DNA of 64,000 bases from Otatea glauca (taxonomy: Eukaryota; Streptophyta; Magnoliopsida; Poales; Poaceae), in contig CM070722.1 in the NCBI GenBank assembly GCA_036346275.1, positions 27,675,336 to 27,739,335 of the forward strand, in the 5' to 3' direction. This document shows, one piece after another, positions 44,116-54,779 of this stretch. The notes under the pieces are model-generated. The model made no database searches and was not told the origin of the DNA. It saw only the letters and a list, made by a program, of their open reading frames with translations. Each line of letters starts with the position of its first letter. Positions within the stretch are counted from its first letter, which is position 1. A program made the position numbers and the translations under genes.

Positions 44116-44446
44116 TTGCAATTAAACTACGCATAATAAATTAAGAAAAAAAACTAGAGCGACAGCTAGTGATTTCAAATATTTAGATATTATTTCCCTT
44201 CTTCCCTAGTTAAGAGCTTTCAATTCCCTACTTAGAAGACATACATTCAAAACATTAACAATGATATCGAATTACCTAATTCAGTAAGCTTGCAATCCTT
44301 TTGACTTCAATGAAAGCAAATAAGGGTAGAAGCATTAACAAAGTTGAGGAATTGAATGATCTTAAATAAATGTCTATCTGTTGACCAACTTAGTACGTAC
44401 TAACGATGACTCCTAATCTCTAATTAGGTTATGTCCTAATCCCAAT
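44116..44446. other. CACTA upstream region
   Basis: AT-rich sequence upstream of the minus-strand TNP2 start, with no coding signal. It probably includes promoter and leader sequence of that gene; no specific element is evident. Confidence 0.35.
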
Positions 44447-44651
44447 CGAGGATATATGGTTCGGGCAAGTTTCTAAGCTGTTGTTGAACTCTAGAGAAAA
44501 TTTCGGCAGTATCTCTTCGTTGTTCTCCAAATACACGTCTCAACAACAAATTAAGAGGGGTATGTATCCGGAGAACACCAGGGAGATGATGTCGAGACTT
44601 TCTATAGAGTTGTACAACAACTTAGGAACTTGCTCGAACCACATATCCTCG
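44447..44651. repeat. Long inverted repeat (hairpin), about 90-bp arms
   Basis: The left arm 44447-44536 begins 'cgaggatatatggttcggg' and includes 'caagtttctaagctgttgtt', ending with 'gttctccaaatacac'. The right arm 44560-44651 is its reverse complement with substitutions: 'gtatgtatccggagaac' ... 'aacaacttaggaacttg' ... 'ccacatatcctcg'. The loop is about 23 bases. A second short fold ('cttataaatatgcaatttcaacatatttataaataag') follows at 44689-44727. It lies 330-540 bases upstream of the TNP2 start. Confidence 0.88.
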
Positions 44652-45185
44652 AACTGTCTAGAAAAGTATGGACAATTCGAGAGTGCTTGCTTATAAATAT
44701 GCAATTTCAACATATTTATAAATAAGCACTTTCGAACGGGAGACGTAGGTTACGCAACTTAAACTCTAACATTGATCATATTATAGCAATAATAATTTCA
44801 GATTAACACGAGAGTACTACAAAGATAAATAGATGTGTGTTTGTTAAATGAAGGGTGTGAAATCTAATAGGATACACATAATTTCAGTTCAACTTATACT
44901 CTCTTTGCGAAATATCTAATTACCTAGTGCAAAATTGAAAAGGTTTGAAGGAATACTCACATTTTGAAGAAAACCACAAATGAGGGAAAATTGAGGAGAA
45001 ATCTTCTCAAACTAGGGCTTCATCTTTACCCTTTTAACACCCATCCTCGAGAATTTCAAAATTTCTCACTCAAGTATTGCTTCTAACAGTAGTATGTGGT
45101 GTTTTTTTGGACGGCGACGTTTTTTTTTTGCCGCTAGAATAACAACAGAGGAGAGTTCAGCCAAAGGGTATAAATAATCTAGCGA

Positions 45186-45345
45186 AACACATCACAATCG
45201 GTTTTGAAATGAGAACCGATTATGATGTACGTGCACATTACGATCGATTCTTAGGTGGGAACCGATTGTTATGTATACATGTACATCACAATCGGTTTTA
45301 ACCTAAGAACCGATTATGATGATTTCTCACCAATTATTTAACATC
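45186..45345. repeat. Subterminal repeats of the second CACTA, right
   Basis: Copies of 'acatcacaatcggttttg' and 'aaccgattatgatgt' alternate with variants such as 'gatcgattcttagg'. The set corresponds to 41568-41770. Confidence 0.8.
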
Positions 45346-45624
45346 CTCATCGAATAATCTATTACAATCGATTTTTTTCAAAAAAGTTAGGAATCGAGCC
45401 AAATAAAACAATAGTGTTGTACCATTGTATAGAAGTACATGTACTTGCCGGCGGCATGCCTCGTCGCGGTGGAGTTCGGTGTCGTCATCCGTTTGGTTGA
45501 GGTTTCCTTCCATTTCCACCGCAATCTCTTCGCAGCAAAGATCATCTTTCAGAATATTTACATGCATTCGTTTAGAGCCACATTTGTGCATACGTTTTTA
45601 GCATATTACTTACGGGTACATGAT

Positions 45625-46345
45625 TGACAACAGCAAAATAAGTAGCACAGCAAACAGACTTACAAGTTCGGATAAAAACAGAACGAAAACGGTTAGTAAA
45701 CGGTTGTTCTATTTCTGTTTCCAAATTTTTTACGAGTAATGTAAACGAAATCGGGAACCACAGAAACATATACAAAAACGAAAGCGAAAAATTCTAGACA
45801 GGTATGTTCCCAGTTGTAACACCCTAAAAATTTGCAAATTATTTAACTGAGCATTTAATTCGGATTTTATAAAAAAAATTAAAAACAGCATTTAATTAAT
45901 GATTTTTGCTATTTTAATATTTAAATAAATTATTTATTTGAGAAAAACAAAACCAAAATATCTCTGTAACTAATTTTTCTAAGTTCAAAATGTTATAAAA
46001 TATTTTTTAGATTTTTTTAACTCTATTTGATATTTTCTATAAAGCAATATATATTTTTGGTATTATTTAAATTAGAAAACGAATTTAAAATCTCTATTTT
46101 TCTTATGGGCTGAAACCCACTTTTCTTTCTCCTTGGCCCACTCCACTTCCCGGCCCAGTAAGATTTTTCGGTTTCATTTTTATGGAATTTCCGTTCTGTT
46201 TACGATGGAACTGGCTTTTTCGTTTATGTTTCTGGCAAAAAAAATCCGTTTCTATTTCCATACCGTTATTTTCTATTTATATTACCGTAAAAATGCTTCA
46301 TTTCCATTTTTATCTGAAACAATCCTAAACTTTCCTTCCATTTTG
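45625..46345. other. Possible degraded hAT-like element split by an LTR fragment
   Basis: The sequences 45660-45800 ('gaacgaaaacggttagtaaacgg', 'gtaaacgaaatcggg') and 46160-46330 ('tttcggtttcatttttatgg', 'tttccgttctgtttacgatgg') are complementary in style, like arms of a hAT-type MITE. A 340-bp segment separates them. I could not find clear ends. Confidence 0.35.
45815..46154 (+). mobile_element. Fragment of a gypsy LTR 5' end
   Basis: Starts TGTAACACCCTAAAAATTT, like the LTR start of the gypsy family in this window, and runs through AT-rich text to 'ctccttggcccactccacttcc'. The string CCAGT is found on both sides (45810-45814 and 46155-46159). The terminal CA and the 3' part of the LTR are missing, so it is either truncated or a different family. 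Confidence 0.45.
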
Positions 46346-46641
46346 AACCCTACTTACAAAAATCCTATTGTTTAAGAAGGTAAAAAAAAACCACATGTAG
46401 TTCTTCTTGCTAGCAGCCTAGCCATGCATGGGCATCCACTTGTTCCATCTCACGCGCTCACACGCACGAGATGTGCGCCTCCTCGTCGACGCGTCGGATC
46501 GCGTTCGATGACGGTACGCACTGCGCCGCCGGAACCGCCTCTTGCAGGTGCCCATGACAGGAATTTTTGTTTAAATAATATATTTTTTAATTCAAATTGC
46601 AGAAATATACCACGAAAATTTTTTTGCAAAAATGTACCCTT
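46346..46641. other. Unassigned segment
   Basis: A GC-richer block (46420-46555) beginning 'atgcatgggcatccacttg' changes abruptly to AT-rich DNA. No coding or repeat call can be supported. Confidence 0.3.
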
Positions 46642-46793
46642 ATCGCCCTATGGTAGGGCGACATGTTGACTCACAAAAAATGTCGCCCAATTGTAGGGCG
46701 ACATGTACACTAATAATCCAATGGTAGGGCGACATGTACACTAATCGCCTAATGGTAGGGTGACATGAAGAAATCGCCCAATGGTAAGGCGAC
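46642..46793. repeat. Array of five imperfect palindromes (cgccc...gggcg)
   Basis: Palindromic cores at about 46643-46661 (cgccctatggtagggcg), 46684-46700, 46718-46731, 46746-46762 and 46774-46791. They are separated by 'acatgtacactaat'-like spacers with spacings of about 28-41 bases. They are not CRISPR repeats: units vary, the spacers are themselves repeated and the sequence is nuclear. Confidence 0.8.
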
Positions 46794-46950
46794 TTGGCCA
46801 GAAAATTTACAAATTTTGGAAAAAAAATCTTAGAGACTTAAAAAAAAATTAAAATATTTGGATAAACAGATTTAGGATTGAAGTAAAATATTTTTAGCCT
46901 CTAGAGAAATTTGAAATAATTTTCAAAATTCCCTTGAACAAGTAGAGTGC

Positions 46951-47235
46951 ATGGTTTTTAGCCTTTTCGGCGGCCTGTACAATGTCATGTCTAAACGGTT
47001 TTTTTACGAACAGTGGACCACATTTGATCTTTAATACATGCGCTTCCTATTATGGAGAAATATGTAATTTACAACTTGCTTTGCATCTAATTTCCACTAG
47101 TGCAATAACCCTAAGTAATATAGTCGGCAACAACTCATGTCATGTTTTTCAGCCTTTTCGGCGGCCCGTAAAATGTCATGTCTAAACGGTATTTTTATGA
47201 ACAGTGGACCACATTTGATCTTTGATACATGCCCT
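46951..47235 (+). repeat. Direct repeat, two copies of about 95 bp
   Basis: Copy 1 (46951-47046) and copy 2 (47140-47235) share 'agccttttcggcggcc', 'gtcatgtctaaacggt' and 'cagtggaccacatttgatct'. They are 189 bases apart. No coding role is seen. This may be a remnant of a short tandem array or a footprint of another element. Confidence 0.75.
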
Positions 47236-47649
47236 TAAATCGCGTTATTAAACTTTGATTTGTAATCATGTGTTAAACTATTTGTTGAACATACATGAGG
47301 GCGATGCACCAAAGTTCGATGGTAAAATAAGCAATAGACTAGATTATATTACAAGGGCATTACAAAGAAGGACGAAATTGCTTGACTAACTAACTAACTA
47401 ACGAAAGCGGTGTTTGTCATGGTGGAACAGATGATCGCTCCGCCTATCCGGGTACAAATGAATGATGTCCCATATTTTCGCGTGATATTACCCGACCTGT
47501 AAATTTTGCGAGTTGTCCTCGACACCGCTCAATCCCCACTATGAAAGAACTCGTGGGGATCCACAAAGGTGCTCTGTGTATCGCCGAATGGGTGGCCTAT
47601 GCCGACGCTCCGTGTGTAAGATGTAATTTTTTGTCATACCGATTCCCTG
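47236..47649. other. Boundary region of the Mutator-like sequence
   Basis: Mixed AT-rich sequence with 'gactaactaactaactaac' at 47381. The left end of the minus-strand Mutator-like element probably lies in or near this stretch, but the opposite terminus is outside the window, so no inverted repeat or 9-bp duplication can be checked. Confidence 0.3.
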
Positions 47650-48600
47650 CGCCCCTATGTTTATACCACCCGGTTCCCGGATGGTCCGCGAATGCGCCAA
47701 GGACTTGTTGCGTGGTGCGGACTCGGCCGGCCGCTTCCCTTGTCCCTTCCTCTTCGAGAGGAGGTACCTCTGCGCCTCTCTTACGCTGGCGCTGGCGGAG
47801 ACTTGCCGAGACGCCTACTGCTTCGCTCGCACTCCACTATATGGTGCAGGAGGTGCGTGTTGGGCTTATCCTTGTACAACCGGAAGCGTGCTCTGTAGTC
47901 AACACAGTATGCCCGCTGTGGTCGTTGAATAACACCGTAGGCGTACTCGGGGTCTGGCTTTTCTAGGCGGTAGTAGCACCACGGGAGGGTTGTTCCCCGC
48001 TATCCCGCACGGAAGTTTGAGATGTGGGTGGTACGCCTCCGGTCCACCTATTGAAGTAGCCGCACCATTCATCCTCGTCCAAGGGGCACCGATAGAATCT
48101 CCGGTCCGCTAGGTCATCGTGGCGGTATCAACCATCGCTCAAGGCCGTGTTCACAAAAGTCGGGCTTTCGGATGGCCCCGAGGAGGTTTCTCCTTTGACT
48201 CAACAATTTCGCGATTTTCTTTTGAACTCTGTATGCGATTTAACCGTTTAGAATTACTACTTTGTGAGTGAAGCAAGAGTTCGCCGCATGAAACTCACCG
48301 ATTGATTGGCCTCTTGCCCACCGCCCCGAACTCGTCGCCTAGAACGGGATGTATCCCGCGCCTCTCCACCGGTTGAAGTTCTCGCGGCGGGTTCGACGCC
48401 ATGGCGCTTGTGGACAAATTCGTAGTCACGCTGCTCCGCCCGTCGATCCATTGGAAGAAGCAACACCGGTCGCAGCCGAGAAAAGAAAGAACGATGCATG
48501 AAATGGTAATGTTATTCAGATTGTATGGACACCAGCAGTCTACCCGTAAGCGGCACAACAAAGAGTCGCCGCGGCGCCATCTCTCCGTGGGTAGATTGCA
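47650..48600 (-). pseudogene. GRF zinc-finger protein, degenerate
   Basis: Two GRF-finger-like segments on the minus strand. The first (about 48561-48400) has LCRLRVDCWCPYN and, after an intron-like insert, LGCDRCCFFQWIDG. The second (about 48120-48060) reads DRRFYRCPLDEDEWCGYFNR, matching the R-F-[YF]-x-C-P ... C-G-[YF]-F core of GRF fingers. The tail reads KPDPEYAYGVIQRPQRAYCV and then a cysteine-rich, arginine-rich region, with stops. GRF fingers bind single-stranded nucleic acids in DNA-repair and RNA enzymes. Here the reading frame appears to lie within or next to a Mutator-like element. It may be the last gene of that element or a separate fragment. Confidence 0.6.
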
Positions 48601-48912
48601 TCATCTTCGCCGGAAGGTTGCGATCGCAATTGGGTCGGGCAACTCCGCAGAATCGAGCGCCAACGCTACTAGTATCCGGTACTCGGGCGGGATGAATTCG
48701 CTGTCAAGAGGCGACGGAGAACGACATCGCGCCCTAATTTGTGAAGATTCAGCTGGCGTGTATTGCTTGTTTGGCGGTGTTAGATGTCTACCTCTCGGCC
48801 GCTTTTATAGTGGTGCTAAGGTGCTGCTCCACACAACTAAAGCACTGATGGGCCGGTATCCTCTGTGAAAAGCTACACGACGTGTCACCCATCAGCAAAG
48901 CTGCACAACAAG

Positions 48913-49050
48913 GCTGACAAAGCTGATGCATGCGACTTGTCTAATCGACCTGACAAGGCGGCTGACAAAGCTGATGCATGTGACCTGTCCCATCGGCCCG
49001 ACAAGGCTGACAAAGCTGATGCATGTGACTTGTCTAATCGGCCTGACAAG
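48913..49050. repeat. Three-copy tandem repeat, 45-48 bp, frame-preserving
   Basis: Units begin 'gctgacaaagctgatgcatg' at 48913, 48961 and 49006, so the spacings are 48 and 45 bases, both multiples of three. The plus strand therefore reads a periodic DKADACDLSNRPDK peptide, and the minus strand is also open. No coding function is known. It lies between the GRF frame and the plant mobile domain remnant. Confidence 0.85.
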
Positions 49051-49069
49051 GATGCACGCCCGTGAGTAT

Positions 49070-49569
49070 GCTATTCGCTCAAAAGTCACAGACGACAAGA
49101 TTTCGCCATGCTTGAAAGCAGGGCTATCAGAATTCAAGAATAACAATAGTTCATAACCAAAAGTACGGGTTACTAACATAAGAAAAATATATCGTATACA
49201 AATAAATACATAAGATGCAAAGTACGCTACAACGTAATAACCAAATACATAAGCCAAAATACATAAGCCAAATACAAACCATCGGCGCTCTGTTTCGGCA
49301 CCTCCGCGGCGGGGCGGGCCTCCCGCGAACCTCGCCCCTCGCGAGTACGCCAACTCACCGGTGGGTGGTGGGCCCTCTGTGGTCTAGCCGAGGTGTAGCG
49401 TGCACCGCCGAGAAGGTCGCGTCGGTGGTGGTGCTCCTCGCAATCGCGATGATCCAGCACATCCGAACCAACGGGTATCTCGACACATCACCATCGCCGA
49501 GGTCGAATTCGCATGGGTCGATCATCAAACCGCCTCGTAGTCGTGAGGAGCAGGTGAAGCTGCAGAGGA
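49070..49569 (-). other. Degraded sequence downstream of the mobile domain gene
   Basis: Contains a GC-rich block (49280-49560) with frames open on both strands but no assignable domain. On the minus strand it may hold the final exon of the plant mobile domain gene; the evidence is only its position and composition. Confidence 0.3.
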
Positions 49570-51023
49570 GAATCATCGTGCCTGTGAGCCTGTAAGAAGT
49601 GAAGAATTGTTGGTAACATTCAAGAAATAATTAGACAACATACGAAGTGTGGCGAAGGGCTTACCTCCGACGTGAGGGGCTAGACCAGCGTGTCCAGCAG
49701 CTCGCCCTGTCGCGTAAGTCGGCGTGACGGTGGGACGGGAGGACGTGGGGTGTGAAGAAGTACCTGGAGTACTCCTCCCTACAGTAAGCGGCATGCCGCG
49801 AGGGCCGCCGACCACATCGCGAGGCGCGGCGCAACCTCGCCAACTCGAGGGTGCGTCCGCGCCTCCCCGAACCTCACGAAGAAGGAGGTCACGCCCTCCC
49901 GGTCACATCTATCCCACGAGACAGACGCGACAGAAGCTCCCTGACTCCTCGTAGTACCGGCCAGCACATCATCCAAAAATACGCTACGAATTAACCTAAC
50001 ACATTCATCCGAAAATGCAATACTAAAATACGTCGTACATTAGACAAAACTTACCGCACCGCGTAACCGAGTCCGTATGGCGGGATACGTGTCCTCACCC
50101 CGGGGATGTGTCTAGGAGGATCCGGTCGACACGCACTCAAACGCACACGAGTACGGAAGTGTACCACCGCCGGTACCCTGAGTGCGCCTGCGGGTCGTCG
50201 ACGATCCTCGCATGGACGCCGCCCAAGGCTCCTCCCCACTCCTCGACCCATGGCGCCATACGACGCGCGCCATGGGTGCCCCCATGCCCGCCTCCTCGTG
50301 CGCTGCGGATAAGCAAAAATATAGCATTATTACATGTCATTACACCGCATGCATTTGAGAACATCGATGTAGGGAACTTACGTGTGGACGCCGTGTGGGA
50401 CTCGCCACCGACTCGACCGGGAACACTGCGTGAGACCGAATCGCCTCATCACTCGATGGACAGCGAGCCCTCGACCAGACGCCGAACACGAGGAACCGAC
50501 GTGTACGCCAAGACGCGCGCGCGTCGCGTGTGCATAGGGTGGACAATCCACCCGCACACGTGCCCGACATCTCCCGCTGTGTACGGCGGCCCGCCAGACA
50601 CGGTCCTCGGTGAGGTGGTCGGCGGCGCGACGAATCGCGGGTAGCTAAGCCGCCCGCGCCGTGTGCCCACCTAGGCCGCAGCGACGGCGTAAAATTCAAT
50701 ATTACCATTAGTACTGAGAAATGTTAAAGCGTAGGCTTCACAACCGTGGTTTGCAATATCTCACCGTCGGTAGCACCGGATGGTGCCCATAGTCGGCGGC
50801 CGACATCGCCGCCACCATCGCGTGAAGAGGACTCGTGTCAACCCCGGGCGCCTGATCCGAACCTCTCAGATGCCCAAAGCTGCGAGCGGTGGACACCGGT
50901 GAGGATCGACTGTCGGCGATCCGCCCACAGCCGTCGCAGAGCCCACGGTACGTCGCGCAGAGGACCGCTGACCCCAAGGAGTACTGTGGCACGGCGTCAA
51001 GGGGTGCGTTCGCGATCGCCCTC
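49570..51023 (-). pseudogene. Plant mobile domain gene, C-terminal part
   Basis: It continues the exon cut by the copia element. The minus strand reads AIANAPLDAVPQYSLGSAVL and CATYRGLCDGCGRIADS (51023-50910), which joins in frame with the segment ending at 60967. After shifts, QLWASERFGSG-like text (50870) matches the LLQLWAWERF hallmark. RVMRRFGL-like text at about 50460 matches the later R-x-x-R-Q-F-G motif. An aromatic WYTSVLVCV-type segment (about 50150) and SRYFFTPHVLPSHRHADLR (about 49740) follow. Several frame changes make the copy unlikely to encode a full protein. Plant mobile domain proteins occur in transposons and as the host proteins MAIN/MAIL1. Confidence 0.72.
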
Positions 51024-52901
51024 TGAAAGACCGAGATGGCAACCAGAGGGGGGGTGAATAGTCCCAAAATAAATTTTCCCACCTCTTGGACAAATGCTAG
51101 TCAAAAGACTCAATATCGCTTGTAAAGAACAGAGACTAGAAAAACACAAGCGGTGTTCAAAAACAAAGACGACTCCAAAAGCCAATCTGTGATCTTGGCT
51201 TGCTTGTGAGATTCTAATGATCAAGATAGACTTTGAATGCCTTCTCATACATCACAGCAAGCAAGATAGCACAAGAGTAAACACCAAAACTCGATCAATT
51301 AAGAATTCATCATTAAGGAACAAAAGATCGCTTTCTTTGCGAACTTGAACCAGGTTGCTTAGAGAATTTGGATATGCTCGAGTGAAAATTCATCCAATCA
51401 ATCCTCATTCTTTGCAACAAGAACCGAAGCAAATCAAAACTAAAGAACTGCAAGTCACACGCTTTACACACTTCAAGAACACACAGATTTACAACTTGCA
51501 ACAAGAATGTAGGATTGCCTAAATGATTGAAAGCATCGAATCAAGAGAAGAGTTCATCAACCATGAATTTCAACAAAGATTCAATAGCATGTAGAAGGAG
51601 ATGAGGCAAATCCAAATTACGTAAAGTAAATTGCAAGTAAGTAAATGCGAATTTAGATAGCGAATTTAAGTGCGTAATGCGTAAGGAAATGAAACTAGAA
51701 CATAAATGAAGAACATTTCATTTCGGAAGGAGGTTTACAAAGCCTCACAACAAAGTGGGCAAAACTCAAATGAGCAAAGAAACCTCGAACCTTCAAAGAG
51801 GGAGGCTGCCCTACCCTCTATTTATAGTGACTGGATCAATTCCCACCCTTGGATGTCTTGCTTCAATCCTAAGCCAACTTCCAAGAGCCAGATTTGATCC
51901 TTACACATCGCTACTCTCAACAACTCTCAACTACACTCGTGTACTTTCTTAGTACACTGACAAAGAAGCTACACTTTATCCACTACTTTATCTTCCTAAT
52001 CGCAACCCTACAGCTCTCCTTGATCCAAGTAGTGATAAGCTAGCTTCTCCACTAATCTCTTGTCTCTTGAACTGCACCAACTTCATCTCCGCCATCTTCC
52101 GCGAACTTCCGCCAACTTGAACCTCCGCCATCCCATGCCTAGTTCCACCTCCCTTCGCCTCACCATGACCACCAAATGAAGTCCTACATTCACAAAGACA
52201 AGAAATCCTTCTTGGTTCCACCATGAACCCATCACAACAATTCGATCATGAGTTGGGGTTAGAAAAGACCAAAACGGACCAAAGCATTTCAACCAAATGC
52301 GCACTAGCTGTTTTCAATACAGCAGGATCTTCTCAATTTGTTATGATTTTATATGTTGTTCTACTGAAAATCTTGTCAACATGGAAAAGTTGTGTTTCGA
52401 AATTATCTACAACTTTCATGTAGAACACATAATTTTTCGAGCACGGGAAGACCCTCAAAAATGCATATTACTGCACGCTGGAAAAATTGGTCCGTAGTAC
52501 ACATGGGAACCATCGCGATTTGGTCCGTAGTACACATGAGAACCATCGCGATTTGGTCCGTAGTACACATGAGAACCATCGCGATTTGGTCCGTAGTACA
52601 CATGAAGATTATAAAAATTTGGTCCGGCCTACACATGAAGATCATAAAAATTTGGTCCGGCCTACACATGAAGATCACAAAATTTTGGTCCGGCCTACAC
52701 ATGAAGATCATAAAAATTTGGTCCGGCCTACACATGAAGATCATAAAAATTTGGTTCGGCCAACACATGAAGATCATAAAAATTTGGTCCGGCCAACACA
52801 TAAAGATCACATTTAAATACAAACTCAAATCTAAGCTATCCTAGATCATATAAAGTCAAATACTCATCACAAGCAAGGATGGAACTCCACATGGTCCTTC
52901 A
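51024..52901 (-). repeat. Copia 3' LTR (left), 1878 bp
   Basis: Minus strand TGAAGGACCATGTGGAG ... GGTCTTTCA, with TG and CA ends and inverted GGACC/GGTC. A TATA box TATAAATA sits at 51819-51826, antisense to the plus strand. It differs from the right LTR by scattered single-base changes and small indels. Confidence 0.93.
52487..52816. repeat. Ten 33-bp repeats in the left LTR U3
   Basis: Ten units of 'tggtccgtagtacacatgagaaccatcgcgattt' type. The first four have 'gtag' and the rest 'ggcctac' or 'ggccaac', and the ending changes from 'ccatcgcgattt' to 'atcataaaaattt'. Because 33 is a multiple of three, several frames on both strands stay open across the array; this is not coding evidence. 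In the element orientation it starts about 90 bases inside the U3. Confidence 0.92.
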
Positions 52902-52914
52902 ATCTCCCCCTTGA
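52902..52914 (-). promoter_or_regulatory. Polypurine tract of the copia element
   Basis: The minus strand reads catcaagggggagat directly before the 3' LTR TGAAGG. It primes plus-strand DNA synthesis in retrotransposons and confirms the minus orientation. Confidence 0.88.
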
Positions 52915-54779
52915 TGAGTATATTGACAAACCTTATAAAAGGCATAAACTTGAGTTTGAGTAAGATAATAAGAAAGCAATTTGATTGCAAAAACACACAT
53001 GGTCCAGAGAGAATAGACTGAGAACATGACCAAGTTGGTAAGACATATTTTAGAGCTAAATCAAGTAAAGAGCAAGTTTACCACAAAAAACTCTAAAATC
53101 CAATCATAAGCGCCAAATGTGATTATGTAATTATGATCCATAAGAATTAGCAAAATTTTACAAAGATCATAAGAACCAAATAAGCTTTCACATTTTTAAT
53201 GTTGCCTTTTCTACGATTTCTCCCCCTTTTGGCAATATAGGCATCAAAATGAAAATTTCTCCCCCTTATTATGTATGCATGAAATGCAACCTAAGGGAGC
53301 TTTGAAGATTATCCAAATGATCATAATGACAAGATATGACACCAAGCTTATCAATCTCAGATTATGACCAAACTAAGACATGTCCAAGTGCAAATAACAA
53401 ATTTTGCTCATAAGCTAGGTTTTAAAAATGTATCTTTTTATCAAGATTTGACAAGTGCAAAACTTAGCAAAGTTTCAAAACTAGAAGCAAAACCACTCAA
53501 GGATCAAAATGGAAAACCTAGAGTTCAACCTACTCAACACTTTGGGGAATTTTGAAGTGCATATAAGGTCCTTCGAGCCCATTTTTCAATTTATGCAAAT
53601 TTTCTTTAAGACTTCGAAAAACATAGCGGGGTGCAAATGTTTGACATTATTTGCATTCTTTACCCACTTATGTGTTTGATATTTGCATTTTTTTTGTTGA
53701 TTGACTCAAGCCATTTTCGATCATCTCAAGAGTAACTCTTAAGAGAATGATCTTGGTCATACACAATATATTCCATGTTCATCCCAAATGCAATGGGAGG
53801 CAGTCTCGAGAATATAAAGTGCTGAGATCAATTTTGCACAAAAGAGTCAATTTTTTTTTAAATTTTCAATTTAGCACATATGAGCAATTCTGAAGGACTC
53901 AAATATGGATCAAGCAAATTTCACCCAAGTTGCTATAGGGACTCTAGAGAAATCCAAAATTTCACAATTTATGGTAAAAGCCCCTAAAGAAGAAACTTAG
54001 TAAGTAAAAGCAACATGTTTCATCAAATTTTCATTTAAAGCTTTTAAGTTTTTCAGATTTTAATTAACCTTAGCTTGATAAATGAACTTGGACATATCTA
54101 AGCTAGTGATTTTCTTCAAAAGATATAGCATGATGTATTTCACGAAGATTGAGTCAAATGCATAATAGACAAAGCTCATAAAACAGAAAATGCAGTCTAA
54201 ATGCAATGCATGAACAGATTCCCAAAACTCCCCCTCAACATATGAATCAATTTTAAGCTCAAATCTGGTTAAAGTTGAGTTATTATCAAGATTAGGCATA
54301 AAGAAAACCCAATTGAACTCAATAACAACCGAAAAATAGAATGAGGAGAAGAAGTCGAGAAAACGCAAATTGGGTGGCTATTGAGTGTAGAAAAGATAGA
54401 AGAGACTCACTACGGCTTAGACTTGCTCTTATCTTCCCAAAGGATCGACATAGGAAGTCGACTCTAGATCCCAACTAAGGAGTGCACACAGACTCTGCCT
54501 ACCTGTGAGGGCCAACACCTTCTAGACTTATAAGACTGTGAGGGAACTCAACCTAGAGAGAAGAGAGAACAAATATCACGCATGATAGCAACCTAAAGCA
54601 CAAGATAAGATGTCCATACAAGGCATGCCGAAGACTAAGTGAGTGAACTCAACTCAAAAAACAAGCCCAAAGTCACCCGTAAGAAGAAAGGAAATGCCGA
54701 AGAGAATATATAGTACATAATATACAAACCAGCTCCCCTCAAGATAAGCCGATGGGCTCACGACTCCAAGCTCACTCTC
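52915..54779 (-). other. Copia 3' spacer between RNase H and LTR
   Basis: Nearly 1.9 kb of A-rich sequence without a significant protein frame. SIRE-type elements often carry an envelope-like frame at this place. I see only short frames (one of 102 codons at 54060-54368) with no membrane or signal features that convince me. Confidence 0.5.

Larger units (their letters stand above)
41550..45416 (-). mobile_element. Second CACTA family element, minus strand, deleted
   Basis: Subterminal repeats of a different type, CATCACAATCGGTT and AACCGATTGTGATG, occupy 41568-41770 and 45186-45345. The outer ends are probably degenerate: 'atactacaggaatg' at 41551 resembles CACTACTACAGG, and 'acaatagtg' ends at 45416 (complement CACTATTGT). 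Genes lie on the minus strand: a TNP2 N-terminal region (44115 to 43279) and, without the rest of TNP2, an Ulp1-like protease (about 43060-42190). It is thus an internally deleted element. Confidence 0.75.

Noticed and set aside
46642..46793. CRISPR-like regular repeats
   Set aside because: The units are variable palindromes, the spacers repeat each other, and the DNA is plant nuclear. No cas genes exist.
48401..48868. 155-codon plus-strand frame
   Set aside because: It overlaps the minus-strand GRF zinc-finger frame and shows no domain; composition is arginine/serine-rich as expected for antisense of a GC-rich gene.
52392..52844. Long frames on both strands with an 11-residue repeat (also 60457-60909)
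   Set aside because: The open frames result from the 33-bp unit length of the LTR repeats. All three frames and both strands stay open, and the position in U3 is not coding.
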